Source: Clostridia bacterium (GTDB taxonomy: Bacteria > Bacillota_A > Clostridia > Christensenellales > Aristaeellaceae). From it: a DNA stretch of 57,364 nucleotides. Numbering within the stretch: the first letter of the stretch is position 1; every line of letters begins with the position of its first letter. Under the pieces are notes generated by a model, which did not search any database, was not told where the DNA came from, and was given only the letters and a program-made list of their open reading frames with translations. The stretch lies in contig JAFXMP010000155.1 of the NCBI GenBank assembly GCA_017530275.1, positions 1 through 57,364 of the forward strand, read 5' to 3'. Positions 17,601 to 26,127 of this stretch are shown piece by piece. The position numbers and the translations under genes are program-made.

Positions 17601-17812
17601 CCGCGCATCCAGCAGTATTCCCAGGTTTTTCCCCATTTCGTGCCGGGGGCCATGGGCTTAAAATCGCCCCGCGCCGCTTCTTCCGGCGATAGATGCTCCA
17701 TGGTGAAAAAGGCGTCCAGATCGATGTGCCCAAGCGGCAGGTACAAGTCCTCTTTCAGGGCATCGATCCAGTGGGCGATCCTGGCCGTCCATTCCGAATG
17801 CATGTACTTCAT
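14681..17812 (-). CDS. Alpha-mannosidase, glycoside hydrolase family 38
   Basis: A 1043-residue protein, normal for bacterial GH38. An N-terminal beta domain (1-250) precedes the catalytic domain: NAHLDLAWLWP, where His267 and Asp269 bind zinc, and LWLPDTFGYSAALPQIL, where Asp379 is the nucleophile. A helical middle domain and large C-terminal beta domains follow (NSLSFGRQGLV, NDHVRAVLNSKGEV). No signal peptide is present, so it acts on imported mannose-containing oligosaccharides. Start ATG 17812 is the best in-frame Met. An ATG inside AAGGAGGAACCCATGAAATGA upstream would stop after two codons. The divergent helper gene is an EEP-family hydrolase just upstream on the same strand, 30 bp away. 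Confidence 0.92.
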   Translation of the reverse strand: MKYMHSEWTARIAHWIDALKEDLYLPLGHIDLDAFFTMEHLSPEEAARGDFKPMAPGTKWGKTWEYCWMRGKVALPQEAAGKRIVMDLQTGGESTVFVNGLSFGTRRAEWVSVPHHYIVDNVLSVCGVPGESYDLLIEAYGGHDYPEHPGYACATGPVLPGSYEGLNGPGPRNTLGNVTFGIWNEDAYQLYMDMETLRLLMDQVDPESLRADSVASALEQATLLADFEQPLENRIESYKAAREALRPALQAVNGTTAPVFYAVGNAHLDLAWLWPMAETHRKTCRTFAQQLRLLEQYPEYKYLQSQPAAYEMCREYYPELYERIKKAAKEGRWIAEGAMWVEPDTNMTSGESLIRQVMHGKRYYKEVFDVDSVVLWLPDTFGYSAALPQILKGTGVKYLVTQKIFWSYNEGDQFPYHYFTWQGADGTKIDTFLPTSYTYRTDPKEICQTWKGRVQKRGLDAFLFPYGYGDGGGGPARDYIEFLLREKDLEGMPRVIMEGPVQFFEDMEAKGGPKNTYVGELYFSAHRGVYTSQAAIKKGNRKSELALREAEMWGAIASARGFAYPLSRMDAAWKKLLLNQFHDILPGSSIAQVYEDARRDHQWIISEAEAVKNDAMKALASGEGFSVFNSLSFGRQGLVKLPERFADGAATSDGFAVPVRRTAEGLMGLVSMPPCGAVSLIPSRVNPEIKETARARLTETGAVIENDHVRAVLNSKGEVVSFTWSGSGLEYAAGPMNHLLAYKDVPRVFDAWDIDSNYIDQPVPLDEPAVLTIKEESGFRAVVHVSRRIMNSSWEQDIVLTAFNCRLDFVTTVDWHELHRLLKVEFPMNVNAAEGINEIQFGYMARPNHRSRLYDKDRFEVCNQRYSALCDQSHGAAVLNDCKYGVSMNGNALQLSLLRAAASPEMRADNGKHTFTYAFTCWACSFYDSNVVAQAYDLNVPLQTMEGGGAAFHAFGVYKSASVYIDTVKPAEDGSGDVILRLYESKRGDTACNLSVDLPVKAVWLCDMLENKLEALPISDGEIALRFHPFEVKTIRLTPAARG

Positions 17813-17842
17813 TTCATGGGTTCCTCCTTCAAATCGTTTCTC

Positions 17843-18613
17843 CTATTCTTCTTCCGCCCATTTGAGCTCTGCGCAGACGGGAAAATGATCGGACAGGAAA
17901 ACACCGTTTTCCGTATGCTCCCATTTTTGGACTTTGATACAGTTCAGGGGACCGCGAGTAAATATATAGTCGATGCTCTCGGGGTGATCGGTGCGCATAT
18001 AACCGTGATAGGTAATGCCGATACCCTCCGTCACATTGCAAAAGTCCGTTCGATCGCGAATTACGGACATTTCCGGGCTGTCGGGGGCCGCGTTGAAATC
18101 CCCCGCCAGGATCACCGGCGCATTGGGAAACAGTTCAACGCTTTCAAGATGCCGCAGGATTTGGGCAAGCCCCTGCCGGCGGGCCTCCACGCCCACATGA
18201 TCCAAATGCGTATTCACGACCCGCAGCATATGCCCAGTCGCATTTTCCATCAGCAGCGCATCTATGCAGGTGCGGGGGCAGGAGCTTTGATCGGGATAAC
18301 GGCTTCCGGGCTTATAAGGCGTTTCAGACAGCCAGAAGGTGCGCATTTCCATCAGGCAGTAGGTATCTTTGCGGAATGCGACGGTTATTTGCTCTCCGTC
18401 CAGTTTTTCGCCCCGGCCGCAGCCGATCGCATAATAATCCTTCAGGTTTTGTTTGAGCCATACCGCCATATGGGGCAGCACTTCCTGAAAGCACAGCAGT
18501 TCGGGCTGCTCTTCTCCGATGACCTTAAGGATCAAAGGATGGCGGTATACAAAGCAGTTTTCGCCGTCCTGATTGCGGTCACACCGCAGATTGAAGGTAA
18601 CGAATTTGAACAT
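17843..18613 (-). CDS. Endonuclease/exonuclease/phosphatase (EEP) family hydrolase
   Basis: A 256-residue protein with the metal-dependent EEP fold: FKFVTFNLRCD at the start, LLCFQEVLPHM (metal-binding Glu), VVNTHLDHVG (catalytic His/Asp), VILAGDFNAAPDSPE, and SIDYIF plus LSDHFPVCAEL near the end. Family members include exonuclease III-like enzymes and phosphodiesterases; this short cytoplasmic form resembles those annotated as EEP hydrolases beside carbohydrate genes. The start at 18613 has GGGGAGAAG upstream; an in-frame start 20 codons earlier is possible but less likely. It lies upstream of the mannosidase on the same strand and may be cotranscribed with it. Confidence 0.85.
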   Translation of the reverse strand: MFKFVTFNLRCDRNQDGENCFVYRHPLILKVIGEEQPELLCFQEVLPHMAVWLKQNLKDYYAIGCGRGEKLDGEQITVAFRKDTYCLMEMRTFWLSETPYKPGSRYPDQSSCPRTCIDALLMENATGHMLRVVNTHLDHVGVEARRQGLAQILRHLESVELFPNAPVILAGDFNAAPDSPEMSVIRDRTDFCNVTEGIGITYHGYMRTDHPESIDYIFTRGPLNCIKVQKWEHTENGVFLSDHFPVCAELKWAEEE

Positions 18614-18810
18614 ATGCTTCTTCTCCCCTGTGTTTATTCTGTCTGTTGAACGGTGCTGCGACGGCCTGTCCATGAACGGCCTCCCTGCACCATCAATTAT
18701 ACACGAAGACGGCGTTTTTTCAATAGACGCAGAACAAATTTGCCCAATCGCGCATCGGGTGTTTCGATGGAAATTTGCCGCTGAATTTACATTTTTGTTA
18801 CAATTCTCTC

Positions 18811-18839
18811 TTGTGAGGGCGGCGAAAAAATGATAATAT
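18811..18839 (+). promoter_or_regulatory. Probable promoter of the L,D-transpeptidase gene
   Basis: TTGTGA (18811-18816), a 17-bp spacer and TAATAT (18834-18839) lie just upstream of the gene. The match is moderate. Confidence 0.4.
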
Positions 18840-18855
18840 ATGATGAGGCAATTCT

Positions 18856-20634
18856 ATGTCGATTTTTGTGAAGGAGCTTTGGGGTACCATGTGGAAATGG
18901 CTCGTGACTTTCCTGCTGATCCTGCTCATTCCCTGCGCCGCGCTGGCGGAGGGTCTGGACTTTACGGTATATCCGGATGTGATCCGGCCTGGAAAAATCG
19001 AAAGGATCAGTTTTTCCTCGTCTGACGATGGCGAAGCCAGGCTGGAGCTGCTGCTGCCAAGCGGGAAAGGCTTTGCTGTGATCCGGGAGAATATTGCCGT
19101 TTCCGCCGGCGTAAACCACATGACCTGGGATGGAAAGGATGTGTCAGGGGAAGATATTCCCGCTGGGGATTATCTGCTGAGCATCACTTTAGGCGGACAA
19201 ACCGTTTCACAGCCTTTAACGGTGGGAGAACCCAGTCCCCGTATCCTGTCCCTTTCCGTCCCGCAAACCCTGGTTTCTGGCGAAGAATGGTCTCTGACCA
19301 TCCAGGTCAATGAACCGGGTACCCTGACGATCAGCTTAAAGGCTGCGGACAACGACGCGTGGGCCACCGTTCTTTCTCGGGAAGTGCCAGCGGGGGTAAG
19401 CGCCGGAAGCTGGGATGGGAAGATCGACGGCGGTCCCGCCGCCCCCGGCGAATACGCGGTCCAGTTTTCCCTGACGGATGCTACCGGCTTTACAGGCACA
19501 GCCCAGCGGATTTCCCTGACTGTGACGCCCGCTGCCGTGATCGAGGAGGCGGCCGCGCCTGTGCCTGAACCGATGCAGGAAACCATGATCCCCAGCGCAC
19601 ATGCTCCCATGGACGGGGAAAGCAACTATTGGACCTTGCCCATTGGCGAATTCGATGAGGCGGCGATCTGGGAAGTGATGATCCAGCCCATGACGGTGAT
19701 TTCCGAAAAGGGCAAAGACCAGAAGGAAGTTTACCGCCTGCGCGCCACGCCGGACAGCACCATCAGCAAGGACAACGTGGTGGGGGAAATCACCTACGAA
19801 TCCCAGGGCGTGCACATCCTGGAAACCCTGGACAACGGCTGGACCCTGGTAGAAGCTTATAATTCCTCTTATGGCCCCGACTGCGCCAGCCGCCGGGGCT
19901 ACGGGGTGACGGACGACCTGATCCAGGGATATGTAAAAACCTCGCTGCTGAAAACCATCACCCCCCGCACGGACTACGGCCTGCTGATCGATAAAGTGGA
20001 GCAGCGCATGTATATTTTCTCCAACGGCAAGTGCATCGGCAGCCTGCTGGTGTCCACGGGATTGAACAATGCCAAACAGTCCTGGAACGAAACGCCCTCC
20101 GGCGAATTTGTGATGATCAGCAGAATGGGCGGTTTCCCCGCCGGCAACCTGTGGTGCGACTACGGCATGCGCGTCAACGGCGGCTGCGCCATTCATGAGG
20201 TGCCTTACATCGGCAACGCGGACACCCCCGCCGCCAATCGGGATTATTCCTCCACGGTAAAAATGCTGGGCCAGAAAGCCAGCCACGGCTGCATCCGGGT
20301 GCAGAAAGCCGCCAACGAACAGGGCCAGAACATCAAATGGCTGTGGGACAATATCAAAGTGAACACCAAGGTGCTCATCTGGGATGATACAGGCCGCTTC
20401 CGTCCCTATCCCGCGGCGGATGACTACGAACTATACTACAACCCCAACGGCGGCCAGTATTATCATGAGGATCAATACTGCGCCAGCGTGAAATCCCGCT
20501 TCCTGCCCCTGACGGCTTTCACCTATGGGGAACTGGATACAGGCGCTTTCGCCAAGCTGACGCCCTGCCCCAAATGCGCTTCCATCATGCGCAAATCTCA
20601 GATCGACGCCATGAACGCGGAGGCCAATAAATAA
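18856..20634 (+). CDS. Secreted L,D-transpeptidase with Ig-like repeats
   Basis: A 592-residue exported protein. A signal peptide (WKWLVTFLLILLIPCAALA) is followed by two FlgD-like Ig repeats at about 40-220 (NHMTWDGKDVSGEDIPAGDY and a second GSWDGKIDGG unit). An SH3-like segment comes next, then the YkuD L,D-transpeptidase domain at about 375-520 with SHGCIRV holding the catalytic Cys479, and a Cys-containing tail (CPKCASIM). It cross-links peptidoglycan through 3-3 bonds or attaches proteins to it. The start may be 18856 or ATG 18889, which has AAGGAG but at a long spacing. It is a single gene with its own promoter. Confidence 0.9.
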   Translation: MSIFVKELWGTMWKWLVTFLLILLIPCAALAEGLDFTVYPDVIRPGKIERISFSSSDDGEARLELLLPSGKGFAVIRENIAVSAGVNHMTWDGKDVSGEDIPAGDYLLSITLGGQTVSQPLTVGEPSPRILSLSVPQTLVSGEEWSLTIQVNEPGTLTISLKAADNDAWATVLSREVPAGVSAGSWDGKIDGGPAAPGEYAVQFSLTDATGFTGTAQRISLTVTPAAVIEEAAAPVPEPMQETMIPSAHAPMDGESNYWTLPIGEFDEAAIWEVMIQPMTVISEKGKDQKEVYRLRATPDSTISKDNVVGEITYESQGVHILETLDNGWTLVEAYNSSYGPDCASRRGYGVTDDLIQGYVKTSLLKTITPRTDYGLLIDKVEQRMYIFSNGKCIGSLLVSTGLNNAKQSWNETPSGEFVMISRMGGFPAGNLWCDYGMRVNGGCAIHEVPYIGNADTPAANRDYSSTVKMLGQKASHGCIRVQKAANEQGQNIKWLWDNIKVNTKVLIWDDTGRFRPYPAADDYELYYNPNGGQYYHEDQYCASVKSRFLPLTAFTYGELDTGAFAKLTPCPKCASIMRKSQIDAMNAEANK

Positions 20635-20674
20635 AGGCCTCTACCTCGCTGCATAGAAAAATTTTGTGAAATAC

Positions 20675-20703
20675 TTGCCTTTTTGGCAAGGGAATGGTAT
20701 GAT
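20675..20703 (+). promoter_or_regulatory. Promoter of the ferredoxin gene
   Basis: TTGCCT (20675-20680), a 17-bp spacer and TATGAT (20698-20703). A short dyad (TTGCC...GGCAA) overlaps the -35 box. Confidence 0.65.
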
Positions 20704-20749
20704 AATCGTGACGTGAGAGATTACACGATCTATATTTGGAGGTGTCATA

Positions 20750-20920
20750 ATGGCTTACAAAATTTCCGATGCGTGCATCAGCTGCGGCGCCTGCGCCGCC
20801 GAATGTCCCCAGGAAGCGATCGCTGAAGGCGACGGCAAGTACGAAATCGACGCGGATAAGTGCATCGAATGCGGCGTCTGCGCTGAAACCTGCCCCGTTG
20901 GCGCTCCTGCACAGGAATAA
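20750..20920 (+). CDS. Clostridial-type 2[4Fe-4S] ferredoxin
   Basis: A 56-residue protein with two intact cluster motifs, CISCGACAAECP and CIECGVCAETCP, an almost textbook clostridial ferredoxin and low-potential electron carrier. ATG 20750 follows TTGGAGGTGTC. It is monocistronic, with its own promoter (20675-20703) and terminator (20938-20963). In this genome it is a natural electron acceptor for the Kor complex at 6991-9816. High codon regularity suggests strong expression. Confidence 0.95.
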   Translation: MAYKISDACISCGACAAECPQEAIAEGDGKYEIDADKCIECGVCAETCPVGAPAQE

Positions 20921-20937
20921 TTGATGTCCTGTCCCTG

Positions 20938-20967
20938 CACCGCCGGTTCTCCGGCGGTGTTTTCGTT
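20938..20967 (+). terminator. Rho-independent terminator of the ferredoxin gene
   Basis: CACCGCCGG (20938-20946), loop TTCT, CCGGCGGTG (20951-20959), then TTTTCGTTTT. Confidence 0.85.
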
Positions 20968-20971
20968 TTGG

Positions 20972-21000
20972 GCAAAAAAAGAGAGCCGGTTTTCGGCTCT
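20972..21000 (-). terminator. Rho-independent terminator of the PHP gene
   Basis: On the minus strand AGAGCCG (21000-20994) pairs with CGGCTCT (20988-20982) and is followed by a T run (the A run at 20974-20980 on the plus strand). Confidence 0.8.
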
Positions 21001-21007
21001 GGGACGA

Positions 21008-21694
21008 CTATTCGCCGTCACGGATCAGCTTGTACTGCCCGCTGCGCAGCACCCGCAGCAGGGTTTCGTTATCCCGGATGCGGGCTTCGGTTTCGATGCC
21101 GCCGCAGCAGGGATCGTCCGGCTGATGGAAATCTGATCCGGCAGTCATGATTTTCCCGTTCATCCGGGCCCAGTCCTCGGCCAGGGCATTGTGGGAATTG
21201 TGGCGGGGATTGCCGTTGTATACCTCGTATCCGTCGAACAGGTCGGGGTGCATCATCACGGTATTGCAGCGGAAGGGGTGGGCGTGCACCACCAGGAAGC
21301 CCGCTTCCCGGGCGCTCAGGCTCAACTGCTCCATGGTCATGTCCCGCATGTCCCCAGTTTTCAAAAGCCAATCCTCCGTGACCCCGTAGATCAGGTAATC
21401 GTTGGGGATGTAGGCGGGCCAGCCCACGGGGGTCAGGTTGATTTCGCAGGCCAGCAACACGTCGAAATCATCCCCGGCGGCGGCTTTCAGCGCTTCCCAG
21501 CCCCGAATGAAATGGGCCGCTTTTTCCGCCCAGGACCATTCCTCCACGCGGCTGTAGGTACCCCGGTTGATGTGGTTGGAGCTGACGACGCCGCTGTAAC
21601 CAGCGTCCTTGTACCGGCGGATCAGCGTTTCCGCCGGGCACGAAGAGCAGGCGCTCACTTCGCTGTTGTGGCAATGCAGTTCAAGACGGTACAT
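21008..21694 (-). CDS. PHP-domain phosphoesterase
   Basis: A 228-residue protein with the polymerase-and-histidinol-phosphatase fold. ELHCHNSEVSACS at the start supplies the first metal ligands, SNHINRG and LLACEINL follow, and VVHAHPFR and TAGSDFHQP carry the later His/Asp ligands. These proteins hydrolyse phosphate esters using a trinuclear metal site. The form and length match stand-alone PHP proteins rather than HisK or polymerase domains, and the substrate is not known. AGGAGATAGA lies before the start. It is the last gene of a minus-strand group with the methyltransferase and MBL hydrolase. Confidence 0.82.
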   Translation of the reverse strand: MYRLELHCHNSEVSACSSCPAETLIRRYKDAGYSGVVSSNHINRGTYSRVEEWSWAEKAAHFIRGWEALKAAAGDDFDVLLACEINLTPVGWPAYIPNDYLIYGVTEDWLLKTGDMRDMTMEQLSLSAREAGFLVVHAHPFRCNTVMMHPDLFDGYEVYNGNPRHNSHNALAEDWARMNGKIMTAGSDFHQPDDPCCGGIETEARIRDNETLLRVLRSGQYKLIRDGE

Positions 21695-21708
21695 AATATT
21701 CTATCTCC

Positions 21709-22434
21709 TTAGGCTTTCGTATCTTGCTCCGGCAGAGGGCTGTGGATCATGAAGGATTTGGTCAGGCCCAGCAGCTTTTCCTTTTTTACCTGACCGTCGG
21801 GAAACAGCCGCTTCAAATCGTGCAGGGACAGCAGATGAATGCTGTCCACTTCCTGGATGCATTTTGTCCAGTCGCCGCTTTTCTGGAAATATCCCAAATC
21901 AAAATGCTGAAACAGCCAGGCTTTGATTTTCAGGGGCAAAAATTGAAAAAAGGGAAGCATGAAATGAGGCTCCATGGGAAAGTACCGGTTAGGCGTTTGC
22001 AGGAAATAATAGGTTCCCACGCGGCGCATACCCTCCGCCATTCGCAGCCATTCCGGGAACCGGCCCACGTGCTCAATGCAGGAATTGCTGAAAACAAGAT
22101 CGAAATCCCTTTCCTGAAAGGCGCTTAAGTCCGTGGTATCGCCTTCCATGTAATGCACGTTTGGGCTGTTTTCTGGATTGCCGCGCTTTTCCGGATTCAG
22201 CAGCGTGATCTCGCAGCGGTCCAGATACTGAAAAGTCAGGGCATTCCAAAAATCATAGGTGCCGCCGATATCCAGGATGCGGATCGTTCGGGGCGGCGCT
22301 GCCTCAAGAACATTCCGGAACGCGGCGCGGAAAAAAGATTGCTCAAAATAGCGCATCCTGTTGGCGCGAAAACGGTGGGCAAAGGTTTTCTCATTGGAAA
22401 AAAGCGCCTGTTTGAACAAATATTTACCCGGCAT
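21709..22434 (-). CDS. Class I SAM-dependent methyltransferase
   Basis: A 241-residue protein with a Rossmann methyltransferase fold: RILDIGGTYDFWN (motif I), ITLLNPEK (motif II), YMEGDTTDLS and LVFSNSCIEHVG (motif IV region). The preferred start is the ATG at 22434, preceded by AAAGGAAC and overlapping the end of the MBL gene by 11 bp; an in-frame GTG or ATG 10 codons earlier is possible. The substrate is unknown. The SNSCIEHV stretch resembles methyltransferases acting on small molecules or lipids. It is part of a three-gene minus-strand group. Confidence 0.78.
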   Translation of the reverse strand: MPGKYLFKQALFSNEKTFAHRFRANRMRYFEQSFFRAAFRNVLEAAPPRTIRILDIGGTYDFWNALTFQYLDRCEITLLNPEKRGNPENSPNVHYMEGDTTDLSAFQERDFDLVFSNSCIEHVGRFPEWLRMAEGMRRVGTYYFLQTPNRYFPMEPHFMLPFFQFLPLKIKAWLFQHFDLGYFQKSGDWTKCIQEVDSIHLLSLHDLKRLFPDGQVKKEKLLGLTKSFMIHSPLPEQDTKA

Positions 22435-23239
22435 CCAAAGTTCCTTTCCCCGCGTTCTGTTCAAACTTGTCCCGGTCGAACACGAAAATCTGATGCATGG
22501 GCAATTGGGCTTCCGCAGTCCGCACGCCTACTCGCTCGCCCTCACTCACAGGCCGGGCGTTTTTCAGGCAGTCATCCGTCAAAGATTCCATAAACTGGTC
22601 CAACTGTGACCGGTGGAACAGCATAAACTGATGGGAACACAGAACGTTTTCAAATGGCAAGGTCAGTAATTGCCGCATGTTCCGCCGGTAGTCCTGGGCG
22701 CAAAGCGCTTCCGGGAAAAACAGCCAGGTGCAGGGGTTCCAATCGTCCCCAGTGATCAGAAGCTTCCTTTCCGGCACGCAGACCACTGCCGAGCCCGGCG
22801 TGTGTCCCGGACAAGGAATGATCCGGGCTGTCAATCCACCCAAATCGACTTCTGTTTCGTTTAGCGCCTCAGGCGCAGGCATTTTCACGGACATGAAATC
22901 CGCTTCATCAGCAGAAAGGCCCTTATCCCATGCGCCGTTCAGTACATGCCGCCGCCAGCGCTCATTGGTATATGTTTCATATACCGGGAAATCGGCCTTT
23001 GTCAGCCATACCCGGTCAAACCACCGCGCCCCCAAGGCATGATCGTGGTGGCCGTGGGTCAGCATCACAGAAAGAGGTTTGTCCGTAAGTGTCCGCACAT
23101 AGGCGGCCACATCCTCCAGGCCATAACCAGTATCGATCAGCAGCGTCCGATCATCGCCGCACAGCAGCGTCATGCACACGCCCATAACATCCTGAATATG
23201 CCACACGCCCGGCAGGATTTCGATACTTTGAAATGCCAT
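22424..23239 (-). CDS. Metallo-beta-lactamase-fold hydrolase
   Basis: A 271-residue protein. LTHGHHDHALG is the HxHxDH zinc motif. TLLIDTGYG precedes it, PGHTPGSAVVCVPER and LITGDDWN supply further ligands, and LCSHQF is the last His. This is the glyoxalase II-like branch of the superfamily, with substrates ranging from thioesters to phosphodiesters. ATG 23239 (MAFQSIEILPGVW) is chosen; an upstream ATG overlaps the GGGGGA ribosome binding site. It is the first gene of the group running down to the PHP gene. Its specific substrate is not known. Confidence 0.85.
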   Translation of the reverse strand: MAFQSIEILPGVWHIQDVMGVCMTLLCGDDRTLLIDTGYGLEDVAAYVRTLTDKPLSVMLTHGHHDHALGARWFDRVWLTKADFPVYETYTNERWRRHVLNGAWDKGLSADEADFMSVKMPAPEALNETEVDLGGLTARIIPCPGHTPGSAVVCVPERKLLITGDDWNPCTWLFFPEALCAQDYRRNMRQLLTLPFENVLCSHQFMLFHRSQLDQFMESLTDDCLKNARPVSEGERVGVRTAEAQLPMHQIFVFDRDKFEQNAGKGTLDAG

Positions 23240-23393
23240 GTCTTTGTCCCCCATGCATGATCGTCAAGAGCATTCTACCACAGTTCACAGGCATGCGCAA
23301 GAAGCAGCCTTCGTGTGTTTCTTTGCAGATTGATTATAGATCGACCAATCCAGACCGATTCTCTTTCATAATGTGCCATGCCCGGCACACCTT

Positions 23394-23430
23394 AAAAGGG
23401 ACTGCCTCTTTTAGCGAGACAGTCCCCGGA
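23394..23430 (-). terminator. Rho-independent terminator of the hibernation factor gene
   Basis: On the minus strand GGGACTGTCTC pairs with GAGGCAGTCCC around an 8-base loop, then TTTT. Confidence 0.8.
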
Positions 23431-23444
23431 TGAAAAAACAGATT

Positions 23445-23984
23445 TTAGGCTTCCGGTACCATCAGGCCCAGGTTGCCATCCTTGCGCAGATACAGCACAT
23501 TGGTGCGCTCGGTTTCGATGTTCACAAAGACGAAGAAGCTGTGGCCCAACAGTTCCATCTGCAGGATGGCGTCCTCCACAGCCATGGGGCGCACAGGGAA
23601 TTCCTTGGTGCGCACGACTTTCCTGTCGGAGGGGCCATAGGCAGTGATGTCCTCGATGAATTCGGGCGTTTCCTCCTGGTACGCGCCCTCTCTCAGGCGT
23701 TTTTCCAGCTTAGTGCGGTGGCGCAGGATCTGGCGTTCCAGCTTGGCCAGGGCGCTGTCGATGGACATAAACAGGTTATCCTTACTGGAGGATTCCGCGC
23801 GCAGGGTCACGTCCTTCATGGGAACGGTGATTTCGCAAATGCGCTCGTCCCTCTCCCTGCGCAGCCGCACAAACATTTCCGTATCAGGCTTCAAATACCG
23901 CTCCATGGTGGCGGTTTTCTTGAAGATCCGGTTGCTGATGCCCGGGGTAACGACCATATTCTTGGCAGTGATGTTGGTTTTCAT
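23445..23984 (-). CDS. hpf: Long-form ribosome hibernation promoting factor
   Basis: A 179-residue protein. The N-terminal 100 residues are the ribosome-binding RaiA/HPF domain (TERYLKP-like helix, AKLERQILRHRTKLEKR helix). The C-terminal domain, from EIVRTKEFPVRPMAVEDAI on (here VVRTKEFPVRPM), ends ERTNVLYLRKDGNLGLM, the dimerisation domain that drives 100S ribosome formation in Bacillota. ATG 23984 has GAGAGGAGTTG upstream. Single gene with terminator. A small hairpin (ACCGGC/GCCGGT, 24011-24028) lies in the leader. Confidence 0.93.
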   Translation of the reverse strand: MKTNITAKNMVVTPGISNRIFKKTATMERYLKPDTEMFVRLRRERDERICEITVPMKDVTLRAESSSKDNLFMSIDSALAKLERQILRHRTKLEKRLREGAYQEETPEFIEDITAYGPSDRKVVRTKEFPVRPMAVEDAILQMELLGHSFFVFVNIETERTNVLYLRKDGNLGLMVPEA

Positions 23985-24099
23985 GAGAACAACTCCTCTC
24001 TCGTTATATGACCGGCGCCCGCCGGTTTTTCTTTATCTCTTTGCATCTGCTGTTTATATTCGACGTGAAATGGAAAATTCCTCCCAACTTTTGACCATT

Positions 24100-26127
24100 T
24101 CAGAAAAAAATTGCAATCCAATGGATCAGTGCGCAGAGGAACACTCCCAGCATAAGAGGCAGCAACAGGGCAAGCAGCGTCCATTTTCCGCTTTTCGTTT
24201 CCCGGCACACAGTAAGCAGGGTGGTGGAGCAGGGAAAATGAAACAGGGAAAACAGCATCACGTTCAGAGCTGTCAGCCCCGTCCAGCCATGCGCTCGTAG
24301 AATATCTCCCAATGTATGCAAATTTGCAGACACATTCCAACCGCCCTCCGCCCCGTAGGCCAGCAGGATCAGGGGCAGCACGATTTCATTGGCAGGAAAG
24401 CCCAGGAGAAAGCCGGTCAGGATCACCCCGTCCATGCCCATGAAGCGGCCCAGGGGATCTAAAAAGCCTGTCAGGCTGGAAAGCAGCGTGTGTCCGGATA
24501 AGGTCACGCGGCTCAAAAGAAAAATGACCAGTCCCGCCGGTGCGGCCACCGCCGCCGCCCGACCCAGCACGAACAAAGTCCGGTCCAACACCGAACGGAC
24601 GATCACCTGGCCTACCCGAGGCACGCGGTAAGGCGGCATCTCAAGGGTGTAGGCGGAAGGCAGGCCCCGCAGTACCGTGACAGAAAGCAGGCGGGATAAA
24701 AGCAGCGTCATGCCGGCGGACAGCCCGATCAGCCCCGCCAGCAGCAGGGCGGATGATAACGCGCCGCCGCTCCCGAAAAACACCGCCGCCACGGTGATCA
24801 GCAGGGGAAAACGCCCATTGCAGGGCATCAGGCTGTTAGTCAGGATAGCAATGAGCCGCTCCCGAGGGCTGTCGATGATGCGGCATCCGGCAACACCTAC
24901 CGCGTTGCAGCCCAGCCCCATGCACATGGTCAGGGCTTGCTTCCCGCATGCGCTGCAGCGCTCGAACAAGCCGTCCAGCGTAAAAGCGATACGGGGCAGA
25001 TAGCCGGAATCCTCCAGCAGCGTGAACAGCGGAAAAAAGATCGCCATAGGCGGCAGCATCACGGAAATCACTTTGCCCAAAGTGCCTATCATACCCTCAA
25101 CCAGCAGTCCCCGAAAGAAGGGGGACGCTCCCAGGCGTATCAGCAGCCCATCCGCCGCCGCCCCCAGCGCATCAAAAGTCCTGGACAGCCATTCGGAGGG
25201 CACGTTGGCTCCCTGGATTGTCAGATAGAAAATCAGCGCTAGCAGCGCAAGCATGATCGGCATACCCCGAAAACCGGTCAGCAGCCGGTCCGCCTTGAGC
25301 ATCATGTCCGATGGATGGGATGGTTTTTTTACCGTTGTTTGGCAGGCTTTCTCCGCTGCCAGATAAATCCCTTTCACCAGCATACAGGACAAGTCTGATC
25401 GGGAAAGGGTTAATTCTGCCCGCAAATTTTCCGCCGTTTTCAGCAGTTGATCATCTACCGGCATCCGCTGCCGCAGCAATCGCAGAAAGCCTTCGTCGCC
25501 CTCCAGCAGGCGCAGGGCGGCGAAGCGAGGCTTCACCCATTTCCCGATTTCTTCTGGCAGCAAATCAGCCAGCCGCGCCGCCGCCTTTTCAACCTGCGCC
25601 GGATACACAGCCCGGCGGGGATGGTGAGGCTGGTCCATGGTGTGTATTGCGGCGGACAGCGCCTGCTTTAAGCCTTTTCCGTCTCTTGCGCAGGCCCCGG
25701 TGACCGGCACGCCGAGCTGCCTGGACAATGCATCCAAGTCCAGAGAAATCCCCTGTTTTTCCGCTTCATCCAGCAGATTCACGCACACGGCCACCCGATC
25801 CGTGACCTCCATGATCTGATAAACAAGGTTCAGGTTCCTTTCCAGGCTGGCGGCAGCGCACACCACCAGCACCGCGTCGGTCCCGCCGAAACAAATTGCT
25901 TCCAGGGCCGCTTCTTCCTCCGCCGACTGGGCCCACAGGGAATAAGCCCCCGGAATATCCACCAAAGCAACGGTTTCCCCGTCCATCCGGCAAAGGCCCC
26001 TGGCGGCGGATACGGTTTTTCCGGGCCAATTGCCGGTATGCTGATGAAGTCCGGTCAGGCCGTTGAACAGGGTAGATTTCCCCACGTTGGGGTTGCCCGC
26101 CAGGGCGATCACCCGCGGTTCATTCAT
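24100..26127 (-). CDS. feoB: Ferrous iron transporter B
   Basis: A 675-residue inner-membrane protein. The N-terminal G-domain has GNPNVGKST (G1), TGNWPGKTV (switch), DIPGAYSL (G3) and NLLDE (G4). About ten membrane helices follow in two gate domains (LMPCNGRFPLL, and later FLLGFPANEIVLPLILL). It imports Fe(II), typical for anaerobes. The gene overlaps feoA by 8 bp. The Cys in the PCNGR motif is the conserved pore Cys; the small form matches clostridial FeoB. Confidence 0.94.
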   Translation of the reverse strand: MNEPRVIALAGNPNVGKSTLFNGLTGLHQHTGNWPGKTVSAARGLCRMDGETVALVDIPGAYSLWAQSAEEEAALEAICFGGTDAVLVVCAAASLERNLNLVYQIMEVTDRVAVCVNLLDEAEKQGISLDLDALSRQLGVPVTGACARDGKGLKQALSAAIHTMDQPHHPRRAVYPAQVEKAAARLADLLPEEIGKWVKPRFAALRLLEGDEGFLRLLRQRMPVDDQLLKTAENLRAELTLSRSDLSCMLVKGIYLAAEKACQTTVKKPSHPSDMMLKADRLLTGFRGMPIMLALLALIFYLTIQGANVPSEWLSRTFDALGAAADGLLIRLGASPFFRGLLVEGMIGTLGKVISVMLPPMAIFFPLFTLLEDSGYLPRIAFTLDGLFERCSACGKQALTMCMGLGCNAVGVAGCRIIDSPRERLIAILTNSLMPCNGRFPLLITVAAVFFGSGGALSSALLLAGLIGLSAGMTLLLSRLLSVTVLRGLPSAYTLEMPPYRVPRVGQVIVRSVLDRTLFVLGRAAAVAAPAGLVIFLLSRVTLSGHTLLSSLTGFLDPLGRFMGMDGVILTGFLLGFPANEIVLPLILLAYGAEGGWNVSANLHTLGDILRAHGWTGLTALNVMLFSLFHFPCSTTLLTVCRETKSGKWTLLALLLPLMLGVFLCALIHWIAIFF

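Noticed and set aside
15461..17692. Long plus-strand open frame opposite the GH38 gene
   Set aside because: It mirrors the strong codon bias of the mannosidase on the other strand, has no ribosome binding site and no recognisable domain, while the minus frame has all GH38 motifs.
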